A stretch of 64,000 nt of DNA from Incurvaria masculella (Eukaryota; Arthropoda; Insecta; Lepidoptera; Incurvariidae): contig OX335653.1 in assembly GCA_946894095.1 (NCBI GenBank), positions 14,451,001 to 14,515,000 of the forward strand, read 5' to 3'. The notes beneath the pieces were generated by a model. That model was not told the DNA's origin and did not search any database. It saw only the letters and a list, made by a program, of their open reading frames with translations. Of the stretch, positions 33,133-44,205 are shown piece by piece. The position numbers were made by a program, and so were the translations under genes. Position 1 is the stretch's first letter, and the number at the start of each line of letters is the position of its first letter.

Positions 33133-33219
33133 GCAGATTCTGCATATGGAGGATGATTTTCTACAATTCATTTATATATTATGTATCGATAAAATGTATG
33201 TATTAAATGTATACATGTA

Positions 33220-33730
33220 AATGTATAAAGGCCTAATTCTTGAAGAAAAATACGACGATTCCAGAATAAAATATGTAATTAATGTCGAATAAGGTTTCAT
33301 AGTTTGAAAGGCCGTGAAAAACGATGTGTTGATTTGAGAAGCGCAATGTCATGTTTCTCGTAGATAAATGGCGATTCTAGAACAACAATGTGATGGGTCT
33401 TGGAAAACGACGCGTTGGATTGAGATGTATACTGTATGTTTCTCAAAGATAAATATATCTATTCCAGAACAAACATTTCATAAATAAGATTTGTCTTGAG
33501 TATTAATTGATGGTTTCAGAACTACGACGTGATGGTCTACTTTGAAATATATGACGATTTCAAACCCCAAATTGATGGGTATTGAAAAACGTGTGTTAAT
33601 TTGAGAAGTGTACTGTGGTGTTGTGATGTTTATCTAAATAACATGACGATTCTAGAACAATCGAATGAGTCTTTAAGATGCAAATGGCGATTCGAGAAAT
33701 TCAATATGATTTTTCTAGGAAAGAGTACGT
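33220..33730. repeat. Degenerate tandem repeat, about 90-bp unit
   Basis: The words CGATTCTAGAACAA, GAAAAACGATGTGTTGATTT, GAGAAGTGTACTGT and TTTCTC(G/A)(T/A)AGATAAAT recur in order. The CGATTC-type anchor lies at about 33257, 33372, 33459, 33554, 33647 and 33688, so most units are 88-116 bp. An old satellite remnant without coding frames. Confidence 0.6.
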
Positions 33731-33794
33731 CCGAGTGCAACGGAAAAAAAATTACAATCTCGATACTGGCTAAAAGAAAAGGTTAATTTTTACG

Positions 33795-34189
33795 TTCCAG
33801 TTTAGTGTAGCCGTGCTGAAATTGTTGGAATTTGAACCAGTGATCTGAAGGGCTATTTTAACATCATGTCTGTCGGTGTGATTATTTATCCAGTAATATC
33901 GTGGCATACAATCTGACGTGGTACATCAAAGGGCTGGCTCGATACAACATTGAAGTCATTAATTATTTGTACGTATGTACGTCTCGTCTAACTCATCAAA
34001 CAAACTGTATTGACGTTTTCATAATATATGAAACTCGATGAAATAAAATCGTAATAATCAAACGAAACCCCGTTTGATTTAATTATTCAGAAGCGAAAAT
34101 CGAGGTCACTTTTATTGATAGCGGTTACGTTATTTTTGTACATGTTTAAATGAAGTTACTGATATGTGGATTGTGATGATTCAGAAGCT
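33795..34189. other. Unassigned, with a tiny SINE scrap
   Basis: CCAGTTTAGTGTAGCCGTGCT at about 33798 is a SINE body scrap. The remaining sequence to 34190 shows nothing. Confidence 0.4.
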
Positions 34190-34375
34190 AAAAATATATG
34201 TAAATATACTTTTTCGTACTAAGCAGGGTACGTCGTTTATTCCAAGGAATATGATTTGTATGTATGTATAACCGACCGTGAAGCAGAATTGAAGAAAGAG
34301 CAAGTAGTATGTAGTACATAGTATATAGTATAACAGTATATTCGTAACGTAGTTCTTTTTAATGGGCTCTTTGTT
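34190..34375. mobile_element. Foldback copy of a tRNA-headed repeat (CGACCGTGAAGC family), copy 1
   Basis: ATACTTTTTCGTACTAAGC, TTATTCCAAGGAATATG, ATGTATAACCGACCGTGAAG, AATTGAAGAAAGAGC, then (inverted) GTATATTCGTAACGTAG and TTTTTAATGGGCTCTTTG. The last part is antisense relative to the first, compared with the copy at 39.9 kb. Confidence 0.6.
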
Positions 34376-34440
34376 TAAACATATATGGTTTACTAGCTAA
34401 TCTATGGTACAACATGTGTTCGCGGAAAACGATACGTTAA

Positions 34441-34982
34441 GGTGGCCCAACCCGCTCATCTCCCCATACAAAAGGGGAAAGAAGATCACGCCCATATTTC
34501 TTGTCAGAGATCCAAAATGTTGCTCAAAATAGCTTTATTTGATTGAACTAGATGTCTGATGACCATTGGCATTGTAAAATTGTGTTTGGTTTCTAAGTTA
34601 TAAGGTCCGAAAGTTCGAATTTTTCGCGCGTTTTATACAATAAGTTTGGAGGTGGATTAAGCAATTATAAAGTAAGAACATTGCAAAAAAATTAGTCATC
34701 AGACATAGCTTATTTAATCTAGATTTATGATCTATTTGGTTTTTGTTAGATTTTTGACTACAGCGGTCGTGGTTTACTTTTAGCTATAAGTCGTTTTGAA
34801 ATGAAAATTTTCGTAAATCTTACCAAATCATACACGATGCACATTGTCTTTTTTGTGGACATGTTGCATCTTCCTTATTACGGAGCCTGTCTTTTTTTTT
34901 GAAACATAGAAGGTCCCAGAGCGCGACAGCACGGTTTTGTACCGTGCCCGCGAATGAGTTAGTCCCGCCGGGTTGGGCCACC
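34441..34982. mobile_element. TTAA MITE (GGTGGCCCAACCC family), complete copy 1
   Basis: TTAA (34437-34440), GGTGGCCCAACCCGCTC at the left, CGCCGGGTTGGGCCACC at the right, TTAA (34983-34986). Interior blocks: AAGAAGATCACGCCC, GATGTCTGATGACCATTGG, TTCGCGCGTTTTATAC, ACATGTTGCATCTTCC. The short frames inside other copies of this element are not genes. TTAA duplication fits piggyBac- or Kolobok-mobilised MITEs. Confidence 0.88.
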
Positions 34983-34986
34983 TTAA

Positions 34987-35652
34987 TGGTATAGGTTACA
35001 TGTGTAATACGGATGCTTTAAGGTGAAGATAAACATCGTAAGTAAACACAACACTTTGGTAGTTTTATGCGAGGTTTTATGTTTTCTGGGACTAGGTCAT
35101 CCTCTAGGCGAATGATACAGTAATGGGCGCGCCACAAATTATGTGTCCCTAAAACATTATTGAGCATAACTAGATTGTCAATAGTCAACCGCTGCCTTGA
35201 GACCGTATATCGGTGCTTGAGGTCGGGAAAATTGCATTATATTACAATACAATGCATACAATACACATTAAAGACAATATATGTATAATTTAATACTTTC
35301 TTGCGTCATTGGGAATGACGTATGAAAGATCAATATTGTAAACACAATGCGAACCACACTCCAGCGTGAATGTTTGTTGTTAAAACAAACAACAATGGCG
35401 ATCTCCGTACGCATTTAATTGTTGCATGCAGTCTGTTCTACAGGTACTAGCATGGTTGTTGCGCTGAGGAACTTGCTCCTTCCTCCCCATCCTGCCTTTA
35501 TCCAGGGCACCCTCCGTAGATAATCGGAGCACCCCATTGTGGTTGACATTACCCTACGTCTATCGCCGATAAACTTCACTGGAAAAAAACCTACAAAATC
35601 TAGTCAATAGATTTGTGCAAACTATTTTTTTAAACAATTTCTAGCAACGCAT
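34987..35652. other. No recognised feature
   Basis: Spacer between two copies of the same MITE family; no structure identified. Confidence 0.4.
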
Positions 35653-35656
35653 TTAA

Positions 35657-36178
35657 GGTGGCCCAACTCCCCATACAAACGGGGAAAGACGATCACGCCC
35701 ATATTTCTTATCAGAGATCCCAAATTTTGCTCAAAATAGCTTTATTTGATCGAACTAGATGTCTGATGACCGTTGGCATTGTAAAATTGTGTTTGGTTTC
35801 TAAGTTATAAGGTCCGAAAGTTCGGATTTTTCGCGCGTTTTATACAATAACTTTGGAGGTAGATTACGCAATGATAAAGTAAGAACATCTTAAAAGGATT
35901 AGTCATCAGACATAGCTTATTGATAATCTATTTGGTTTTTGTTAGATTTTTAAATACAGCGGTCATGGTTTACTTTTAGCTATAAGTCGCTTTGAAATTA
36001 AAATTTTCGTAAATCTTACCGAATCATACACTATGCACATTTTCTTTTTTGTGGACATGTTGCATCTTCCTCATCACGAAGCCTGTCTTATTCTTTGAAA
36101 CAGAGAAGGTCCCAGAGCGCAACAGCACGGTTTTGTACCGTGCCCGCGAATGAGTTAGGCCCGCAGGGTTGGGCCACC
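35657..36178. mobile_element. TTAA MITE (GGTGGCCCAACCC family), complete copy 2
   Basis: TTAA at 35653-35656 and 36179-36182. GGTGGCCCAACTCCCC start has lost a few bases of the left end (CCGCTCAT) relative to copy 1; right end CAGGGTTGGGCCACC. Same orientation as copy 1, 0.7 kb away. Confidence 0.87.
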
Positions 36179-36305
36179 TTAATCCGTTTTGTACACTAGA
36201 TAATAGCCCCAACATTGATATTTAGATTTTTCTTTAGTTGGTTATACGCTGAAATAACAATAAAATAACCCAAAAATAATACAGTTCGACACACTGAATT
36301 TTTCC

Positions 36306-36570
36306 CGTGCAGTCGTATAAGAGGCGACGATTCCACATGATACTATAGGTTCCTTGCTTACTAGGTGGTAGGGTTAATACCGCCCGGGCGGGCCATCGCA
36401 TTGAATGAACGATGATCGAAGCGGCACTGAAAATTGTCCGTATTTTCCATCCAGCGAAATGTAACCGAGCAATACAAGGAAGGTCCTTGCAGGGTACCTA
36501 GTTTCCATGAGGTGTGTTGGGCTAATATCATGACAGTAGGTGTAAGCCATCCATGTCCAGTAAAAAAAAA
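36306..36570 (+). mobile_element. SINE with possible third head type
   Basis: Starts CAGTCGTATAAGAGGCGACG (like the lepidopteran GTCGTAAGAGGCGAC word), then the body of the 5S-headed subtype (TTACTAGGTGGTAGGG, GAACGATGATCGAAGCGG, CCTAGTTTCCATGAGG) and the tail GCCATCCATGTCCAG plus A run. Confidence 0.7.
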
Positions 36571-36595
36571 TATGACTTCTTTACTTGGTAATTAT

Positions 36596-36748
36596 TCCGC
36601 CCGTGTCGATACCATCACATTGATTAATTATAGATGGTCGAAGTAGCATTAAATAACTGTCCGTGTATTCCGTTCATTTCGATGTCCTCGTATGACAACT
36701 AGTTCCGATGTGGTCATCCAGCCATCGATGTCCAGTTCTATAAAAATA
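36596..36748 (+). mobile_element. SINE 3' part, decayed
   Basis: CCGCCCGTGTCGATACCATC, AGATGGTCGAAGTAGC, CAGCCATCGATGTCCAG and a short A-rich end. A tandem neighbour of the copy just upstream. Confidence 0.6.
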
Positions 36749-37196
36749 CGATGGTCCTGAAGAAAATGTTATGTGAGCGAGTAGAGCGCCCCCGCCCGTA
36801 CTAATGAGATAGCAAAGAGATTCCAGAAAACGAATGACACTTTTATGCTCTTGTCAATCAAACTGCTCTCTGTCGCTACTGTACAGGGAGAAAACGAAAG
36901 GTTATATTAAAATCAAAACCGTGTCACCGGAACGCAAAAAGCGGATGATAAATAAAAGCGTGTAAAAAAGGGACACCTCAAGAATCTGGCACCAGTTGCT
37001 AAAACGTTTCTTGAAAAGTCAACTATAGCAGGTAAACGGCTATAGCTAAATCTATCATAAATGCTTTAACTAGATCATGTTAGCTATCGCCACAGAATGG
37101 TTGTTCCGATAACACATACATTTATAGTTGAGTCCACTAAAACTGTGCTAATGGAACTAGATATCATGTAACCAAAATCTAGTTATCATTGTTTTT
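36749..37196. other. No recognised feature
   Basis: Unique AT-rich sequence. Confidence 0.4.
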
Positions 37197-37300
37197 CTCA
37201 GTGTATTTCTCCCAAAGTACCTACAACCTGGGGTCCTTCAAACATGACGTTAATCGGGCCGGCATGGTTTTCGCAGCCATGCGAGAGCCTGGCGTACGCC
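37197..37300 (+). pseudogene. LINE reverse transcriptase C-terminal scrap
   Basis: CCTACAACCTGGGGTCCTTC and AAACATGACGTTAATCGGG align with TACAACCTGGAGTTCTTC and AAACATTGCGTGAAG in the LINE remnant at 55.1 kb; one frame gives NLGSFKHDVNR. Only about 60-100 bp of similarity, so the assignment is tentative. The 76-codon minus-strand frame here is probably chance. Confidence 0.4.
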
Positions 37301-37621
37301 ATATGCCGTACAATGAAAAAAAAACTCAATGATCCGATCATGGTAATTATTATAAATCTCCTTGACTTTTCAATTAGTAATTCATAAGTTCTAGCGGATA
37401 GCACACTCCGCACTTTTATTTTGAGCAAAGAGTTATTATAGAGTTCACACGCACAGCTTTCATTTCACACAAACTGAAAGTTTTTTAATAACCACAAAAA
37501 AGCTTGCTTGCTAAATGGTAACTTTTATGAAACCAATTTTAATGTTGATGGTGCTCTATACGGAAACATATCACATACATAGGAGATCTAGTTACAACAA
37601 GTTAGGTAGGCTAATCGTTTG
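37301..37621. other. No recognised feature
   Basis: Unique AT-rich sequence. Confidence 0.4.
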
Positions 37622-37680
37622 AGCCTGACATGAATAGCTAATTCCACACAACTACCGTTATGATATTAGCCCAACGCATA
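37622..37680 (-). mobile_element. SINE tail fragment
   Basis: CCTGACATGAATAGCTAATT, CTACCGTTATGATATTAGCC. Tail only. Confidence 0.65.
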
Positions 37681-38263
37681 ACGCCCCACACCAAGTCACC
37701 CTAGTTTTATTCCTTTCTAATTGTTCAAATTAGTCCGCGACGACACAACATAAATGACAGCGATGATATAATGGCGAAAGTGAGATCAAAAATCCGTCGC
37801 TGTTAAACGATACAAAAAGGCATTTCCCGATGTCATCTGCATGCAATCAATACGTTCTGAAGGCCAATTCTGGGAATTCAGAGTTGATGAATCAGTAGTG
37901 TTCTCAGGAGAGGAACTCACATTGACATTACGTTGGTATTCTGGTAATCGATCGCAGCACCACACTGAATGAGCGGCACGAAATGAAACATTTCCACGTG
38001 TATCTGAAGTCAGGGCTGATGAAAAATTACATTTCAATTTCCATTAGCGCTCCGTACATGCATCAGAATAAGTCAGAAGTAATTTCGACCACTTCACCAT
38101 GATAACGACAAATAATGAAGTATTTATGTTTTAATTTTAAATGTATTTAATTGTAATTGTAAATGTTTGACGATTCCAAGTGTTCCCTGCGTCCCAAAGG
38201 AGGATTAATAAATACAAATACATATTATATACAAATTTACTGATTTAGTAAGGATTCAGAACT
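37681..38263. other. Unassigned, possible LINE-like tail at end
   Basis: An 83-codon minus-strand frame (37786-38037) shows no domain. GGAGGATTAATAAATACAAA near 38200 resembles a retroelement 3' tail but is not diagnostic. Confidence 0.35.
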
Positions 38264-38271
38264 GTGTATTC

Positions 38272-38930
38272 CACGAAAGAGGGAGGTAGAGAGGAGATGG
38301 TCTAAGCAAACTGGGTCTGTGTCCACCAAGTGGGTCTATACGTCACAGCCCACGTGATAAGAAGGCATGGCTTAGCGTCATTCGCGACATGGCGATGGCG
38401 GTTTTAAGTTGTGGGGCAACTTTGTGGTCTGCAGCGCAATTTTCGGCGAACAGTCAATTACAAGATGAGATTTTGTGTGAAATGTTGCAAACATTACTAT
38501 TATATTAATTATAGTTAATGTTCGAACATTTTATCGATGTATCGGTCTTGCTGTTTGCCGATAGATGGTGCGCAATCATTTTCTTTGTACGGTAAGAAAT
38601 GGTGATCTCAATATGCAAATTTTTATGACATTTTTAAATCTATATTATTTGAATCCGCGCAAATGCATAGATTTAAATCTAGAAGGTTTTTTTATTAAAA
38701 AAAAGGCGCCATCTAGTTATAGTCCAGTCTAGTCTAGTTGTAATTAAGAATAGCTCTCGGAACAGCTGCTAGCGGAATACCGGTTCTACCGGTAGATGGA
38801 TTTAGCAAAAATAGGCGGTCCATGACCCCACCATGAAATGCTTTTCCCCCTGCTTCTCCTCGCACATGTGACACTGCGTTTTCTAGTAATGTGAGTTAAC
38901 AACACCTCCTCTCTACCTCTCTCCTCTGTG
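38272..38930. mobile_element. hAT-like MITE, 659-bp copy
   Basis: CACGAAAGAGGGAGGTAGAG start and CTACCTCTCTCCTCTGTG end are inverted. The flanks are a perfect 8-bp duplication GTGTATTC (38264-38271 and 38931-38938). The body aligns with the left part of the 1.49-kb copy at 20.7 kb. Its right end matches only the last about 45 bp of that copy. Confidence 0.87.
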
Positions 38931-38938
38931 GTGTATTC

Positions 38939-39896
38939 CGAATGGAAATAAATTAGCGTATGAATTGGCCTGCTGATTTTGAGGCAACGGAATTCCAACG
39001 TGCTGTGGTGAGCCCCCGGTGCTGCGGTGAGCGGTGGCGGTAACCCAGTGACCGGCGACCGTCGCAGAGGTCGCCGCTCACCGCCAGCGCGCGGCTTGCG
39101 CAAGCGCAGCGCCGCCGTTGCCGCCACTGTGTCGCGGGATCCCTGCGATACGTCGACACCACGCTGGTCGACACCCACCACTAGAACATTTGTACGAATC
39201 GAGCGTAGTATGGAAATACGTTTACGATTCTGGGGGATCACAAGAAAATCGTTTAGGTAGAAAACTGATTTGAAGAATTTGTAAGAAAAATAAGTTGCTA
39301 AGTAGGGTCCTATTATGGAATATCCACAGAGTGTCACCAACTTTGTTGAGTGTGAATGGGTGTAACTGATAACTTCGATTCAAATTCTCGTTAAAAGGAA
39401 GTTTATAAAAAAACTCGTCCATATGTTGATTTTTAACTAATTATTATTATTGCTCAATGGATAACAACCATACCAAAACTAGTTTTCTATCGGGGCGGCG
39501 TATCCAATTTTAAAAACAAAATCGCCGGAGAGTGAGTTGACTTACGAATTCGCTTATAACTAATTTTCTCTAGTTTCAACGCCACATAACACGCAAGAAC
39601 ACGCAGGAACTTCACCTTTCGACACTCTTATTCGTATTGTCGACCTATCGACCCAGCGGCCTGCTCCAATCGCACGCTGCTGCCACATAATTTGCGTTAT
39701 CGAGAAAAACCTCGACCTTGGTCACGACCCACGCCGGAACTAAATACCAACTGTCATCGACTATGAACTTTACGAACTATTTTTAGAACACAGTTCTAAT
39801 AAAAGCTAACTAGGGTCTCGTTTTTCGTACACCTCAAATGCAGTTTGTTGACATTATGGCGGTACTGTAAAACCCCAATCATTTTAGAAGTTTTTT
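38939..39896. other. Unassigned, with CpG-rich patch
   Basis: 38990-39180 is very GC- and CpG-rich (GGTGAGCGGTGGCGG, GCGCAGCGCCGCCG). It lies inside the longest open frame of the window (minus strand, 38786-39340, 184 codons), which also runs through the hAT-like end. Compositional bias (few stop codons) explains the frame; I see no domain, signal peptide or splice context. Confidence 0.45.
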
Positions 39897-40150
39897 TTAT
39901 GGAATGTGACATTAATGTATGTATAATCGACCGTGGAGCAAGGACACATAAATTGAAGAAAGAGCCCAGTAAAAAGAACTACTTTACGAATATACTGCAA
40001 GGTCGGACCCGAACCAGCAGAACATACCATTCGCTGCGTCTACCAATTTCGCCACCGGCTGTATACCCATAATTTGGAATTCTCCAAATGTCACATGTCA
40101 CATTCCTTGGAATAAGCGACGTACCTGCTTAGTACGAAAAAGTATATTTA
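39897..40150 (-). mobile_element. tRNA-headed repeat (CGACCGTGAAGC family), copy 2, with foldback end
   Basis: Minus strand: head GGTGGCGAAATTGGTAGACG (A-box-like) and GGTTCGGGTCC (B-box-like, 40005-40015), then GTCCTTGCTCCACGGTCG and the GTCACATTCC end. At the plus-strand right side (about 40085-40150) the piece TCACATTCCTTGGAATAAGC, GTACCTGCTTAGTACG follows in inverted orientation relative to the copy at 34.2 kb. The box spacing is shorter than in a tRNA. Confidence 0.6.
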
Positions 40151-40251
40151 TTTTTATGTTAAGCGCGGCATATGTCGTACGCCAGGACCTCGTAAGGTGT
40201 CCGACGACGCCCATGAGATTTCGAACTTTCAGATAGGGGCTGAGAAAACTA

Positions 40252-40276
40252 TTTATTTATTTATTTATTTATTAAA
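40252..40276. repeat. (TATT)n microsatellite
   Basis: About five TATT units followed by AAAAGGAAAACTTACAGC; may mark a retroelement end in antisense orientation. Confidence 0.7.
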
Positions 40277-40375
40277 AGGAAAACTTACAGCTAAAAAACA
40301 AGTTACACAGAATACACTAGAAATAAAAAAATAAGCCTAACAAGTAAAACTATATGTATAAAGCAATATAAGAAT

Positions 40376-40466
40376 GATCTTGGCATGGCACGTATTTCAA
40401 ATGAGATGTGTTGGGCTAATATTCTCGCATTATGTAGATGGGTCATGTCCAGTTACATAAAAAACA
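40376..40466 (+). mobile_element. SINE tail fragment
   Basis: GATCTTGGCATGGCACG, GATGTGTTGGGCTAATAT, CATGTCCAGTTACATAAAAA: tail of the GTCCAGT subtype. Confidence 0.65.
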
Positions 40467-41290
40467 GTTTTAAATGATATGCTGCAAACAATTACTTTTT
40501 TAAAAAGACTGGCTTTAAAAAAATATTTTTCCAACTGACCCAGTTTAACTAGATGACATATCATGTTAACCATATAAAAAAGCAAAATTCTGCTCAAAGT
40601 TAATCAAAAATATTAATTGCCTTTCTAAAAAAAATGTACCCAAAGTATTGTGTTGAGTAAAGACTTATAAAATAAAACAGAATAAACGAAGCCCTCGAGT
40701 GGTTTGTACACAAAACTATTTAACGTTTTACCAGTTACTCAAAATGCGAACAAGCCAATTGGTTTTCCGGGCCAATTCATTTTAATTATCCGATAAAATG
40801 AACTGAAGGTCGCTGAAGCGGGCGACTTGGATGCTAATTCGTCAATGTATCGAGATAAAAAAAACTTTTATTGTCTCCGGACCGGAACAAATAGTGTTTT
40901 CGATCAAACGCTCGGTTGGTATTAATTTTTCAAGCGTCATTCTAGCAGGCCAGCAAGACATTGGTATTTTGCACAAAACAATATATAGCAGCATATTAGT
41001 AGTATGTAGTAGCATGTTTATTTTCCGAAAGCATACTTTTATATTATTACACATTATATCTAGCTTATATTGCTAGCTCTCTTTCTTTGTGTGTCACGTA
41101 ATACTAAAGGAAAAGCATATACCATCCTTGCTGATATCATTTACTTAATTTAATGTCCTCAGTTAGATTTTAATTGTGAGATGACGCATTTTAGGTCAAG
41201 TTGAATATATTTTTTCACCCACGACGTCTATGAAACTTTTACATCCTTAAGTTTGCACAATTTTGTACATAATTCGTTGCGAACTAGTGG
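40467..41290. other. No recognised feature
   Basis: Overlapping 70-81-codon frames on both strands at 40831-41076 are not convincing. AT-rich. Confidence 0.4.
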
Positions 41291-41403
41291 GTTTTCGGTA
41301 CACGATGCCTTACTTGGCTGACATATTCCGCCTCGAACGACGGAGGCATGTCAGCCAAGTCATAGAAGTAAAGCCAAGTAGGGCATCGCGTGCGGACACC
41401 GAA
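41291..41403. mobile_element. Compact foldback element
   Basis: TTTTCGGTACACGATGCC and TACTTGGCTGACAT are answered by ATGTCAGCCAAGT and GGGCATCGCG then ACACCGAAA. A CCGCCTCG..CGGAGG core forms the tip. Arms are unequal, because the right one has about 25 extra bases. Possible stem-loop RNA. Confidence 0.65.
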
Positions 41404-41491
41404 AGCTCGCAAATATCTTACATATCGATGTAAAGAGTACAATAATAGTAATATTGTAAGCATAGATAAAGTACATTTGCGAAATATGGTA

Positions 41492-41850
41492 TGAATTTGT
41501 GGCCCCCGCGGACTTGTAAAATTTTCAAATTGCGGACTATATCCACAAAACTGAGAATCCCTTGTAGCCGCCTTAGCTTTTCAAAAGTGTGGACTACATC
41601 CACATATATATTTAAGAACCTCCCGCGGCCTCCTAAACTTTCGGAAAGTGTGGAGGACTATATCCACATAATTGAGAATTCCCCGCGACCCAATTTTTTT
41701 TGTAAATTTTGGGCTATATCCACAGAAATGAGAATCGACCGCAACCCCTAAACTTTTGTATATTGTGGGCTACATCCACAGAATTGATAATCTCCCGTGG
41801 CTCCTTAACTTTTGTAAGTTTTGTGTTGTATCCATACAATTGAGAGTTTA
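41492..41850. repeat. Tandem repeat, 56-bp unit, about six units
   Basis: Unit core: CCGCGGCC-type block, TAAACTTTTGTAAA, GTGTGG(A/G)CTA(T/C)ATCCACA, AATTGAGAATC. The ATCCAC anchor falls at 41541, 41598, 41662, 41718, 41774 and 41830 (steps 57, 64, 56, 56, 56). The 86-codon frame through it reflects the absence of stops in the unit, not a gene. Confidence 0.85.
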
Positions 41851-42542
41851 AAATTTCCCTCTAAAATTTCGTAAGATGCCCGCTATTCTGAAAAATAACA
41901 TTCAATTCGATTGAAAGTACCAAGACGGTATAGACCCAACAGTCTGTCACGTTTCGTAGACCGAACGACAGGGGAAATCCAAACAACATGCTGATAGAAA
42001 TAGTTTACAAAATTGTAACACCCTTACCAGTACACTATAAAATGAATTCAGTCCAGCATTAAAATGTTGACCACGTGCCGCGAGACTAACTTTTAAATTC
42101 GATTCTATTCATTTGCTGAACTCTAGGAAAAGTTCCATATTCTGCCAAGGGTAGGAGAAAATAGGCATTGCCGAGGCGACGCATTCTCGCGATCTTAACG
42201 AAGTTTACGCAAAATTTCGTGTCTTTTAAAATGATTTGTGTACTGCTTATAGAGAGTAACAACACGATTAGAATATTAAAGAGGTGTTAAACTTTCTTAA
42301 TTGTTTTGGCAGCTAGACATTTTTGTTTTACAGAAGAATTCTTCAGCGTATATTAAAGCGAAAGAGATATCTTTTTTGAGGACGAGTTTCTTAACATGTT
42401 ACATAAACAGCTTTCTCAATAGACCTTAATTATTTATTAAACTTGCAACACTGTTATTATATTGAGCCCCCTGCCAAATTGTAAAATATTTCAATATACT
42501 TTATCATTGCTCAAGATGAACGTTACATATGCTCAAACGTTA
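41851..42542. other. No recognised feature
   Basis: AT-rich unique sequence. Confidence 0.4.
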
Positions 42543-42546
42543 TTAA

Positions 42547-43018
42547 GGGCCTGGTACTAGCCAAATCGCAAAGTTAGACGAGGCACCCCAAGTAAATTAA
42601 CTAAGTCTGACGATTATAAGTGTCATCCTTACAATATATGATTCCTTGTCTAAGAATCAAATGATTTTCGTTAATGTATGTTTCCTTTTTCTATACAAAA
42701 TACATTGCGGAAACGGTGTCCATTTCCGAACTTTTTTGACTAAATATAGAAATCTAAAAGCAAATGGAATGTTTTGTTTATGCATATATGCTGTTTTTGC
42801 TTATATCTAGAAATCGAATGACTTTCAGATTTCTAATGAGAAAAATCAACTTTTTTTATTTTTATTATTATTTAAATAAATGATGGAATAAAAAAATATT
42901 AACAATCCATTATCAGTCTGGAGTTCTATTTGGATTTGCTGAAGCGTTTCACCACATATTATTACATTTGTTAAAAAGTGCATTTGTATGGCGCGAGTAG
43001 TTGGCTAGTCCTAGCGCC
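42547..43018. mobile_element. TTAA-flanked MITE with GGGCCTGGTACTAGCCAA ends
   Basis: TTAA (42543-42546), GGGCCTGGTACTAGCCAA; right end TTGGCTAGTCCTAGCGCC, TTAA (43019-43022). The ends pair at about 14 of 18 positions. No sister copy in the window, so the family is supported by ends and flank only. Confidence 0.6.
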
Positions 43019-43022
43019 TTAA

Positions 43023-44205
43023 TGAACAATTGTAGCATCACAATGAATTAATGAAACCTGTAAACATCACTCTACTATTATTTGGCAATATAATTGTTTA
43101 GACAACCGAGTTGATTAATACAGTTTATTTTGAAAACGCACAAGATATGATCAAATCCGAGTGAATATTCATATTTGCTGGCCACTTTCATACAAAATCA
43201 GGTTTGTCCAATGAAAACATCGCACGGTTTTCATTATTTTCAGCCACTTTAACGTATATTCCCTTTTCACTTTTTTCTGTTTAATGAAATCCGCCCTCTG
43301 TTTCGTTGAAAGTTGGCGAGATTAATCCTTTGTTTTGCGGTATGATGATCCCGGTTCCAATTATTTTCTTACTGCTTACTCTTAATAATTAAGACCTGTT
43401 TTTATCTACAGTAGCGGTACTGTGAGCAGTTAAAATGCAACGTTATTTATTTTGCTTACTTTTAATTATTTCGTATGCATTAAAATAATGTAAAAAGCTT
43501 TCAGTTTAATTATTTCTTAAATTGTTTAATATATTTTAGTCTCGATTCCGTGATTTCTATTAACAAATGTTTTTGTGTTTGCCGTAGAGTCAAAACCATA
43601 ACCATTTTTATTTCAATTGGGATCCACTCAATGGAACCAATTTTATGACATATATCACCCGCATAAATTTTCATTATTTCGATATTACCTTTTAACATTT
43701 TACCAAGCTGCCATGAGAACAGAGTACAGACATGTAGAGTTAGTTTCCTTTTTTATAAGAAGTAAACTACCAACGAAATGTCGTCAGTTACAGGCAAGAT
43801 CATAACCAAAATCGAATAATACAAAAACTAAGTATGTAATAACTTAACAGTAGAAAGACTGATTAAAAATTTGTTTCAGAAGATACGCGGAAAAAAATAG
43901 AAATTGGAGACTTTTCACAGCTTCAAACAATACAACAACTCTTGTTTTTACTTTTGGCAAAACTTTAAAAGTTGTTCAATCTATTGTTTAGAATACTCGG
44001 TTTGAAGAAACACCTGCATACACAGACAACAGCGGGTAGGGTGTGAGCTTTGTGGGAGTGAAGAGAGTTTCTGGCAAGTAACAAGAAGCTTCGCTTTGTT
44101 GCCTGACGACGTTAAGCTCTATGCGTGCGTGTGATGCAAACTTATGACTTTGCAAGATGGCGTAGCGTGCGCAGTACGTTTCGCCAGCAGGCACTCATCA
44201 ATCCA
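43023..44205. other. Unassigned 1.2 kb
   Basis: Overlapping 62-codon frames on both strands near 43.5-43.8 kb and a 68-codon frame at 44.0 kb show no domains. AT-rich. Confidence 0.4.

Noticed and set aside
38786..39340. Longest open frame, 184 codons on the minus strand
   Set aside because: It spans the end of a hAT-like element and a CpG-rich patch where stop codons are rare; no domain, no splice or 3'-end context, and three other frames are open in the same patch.
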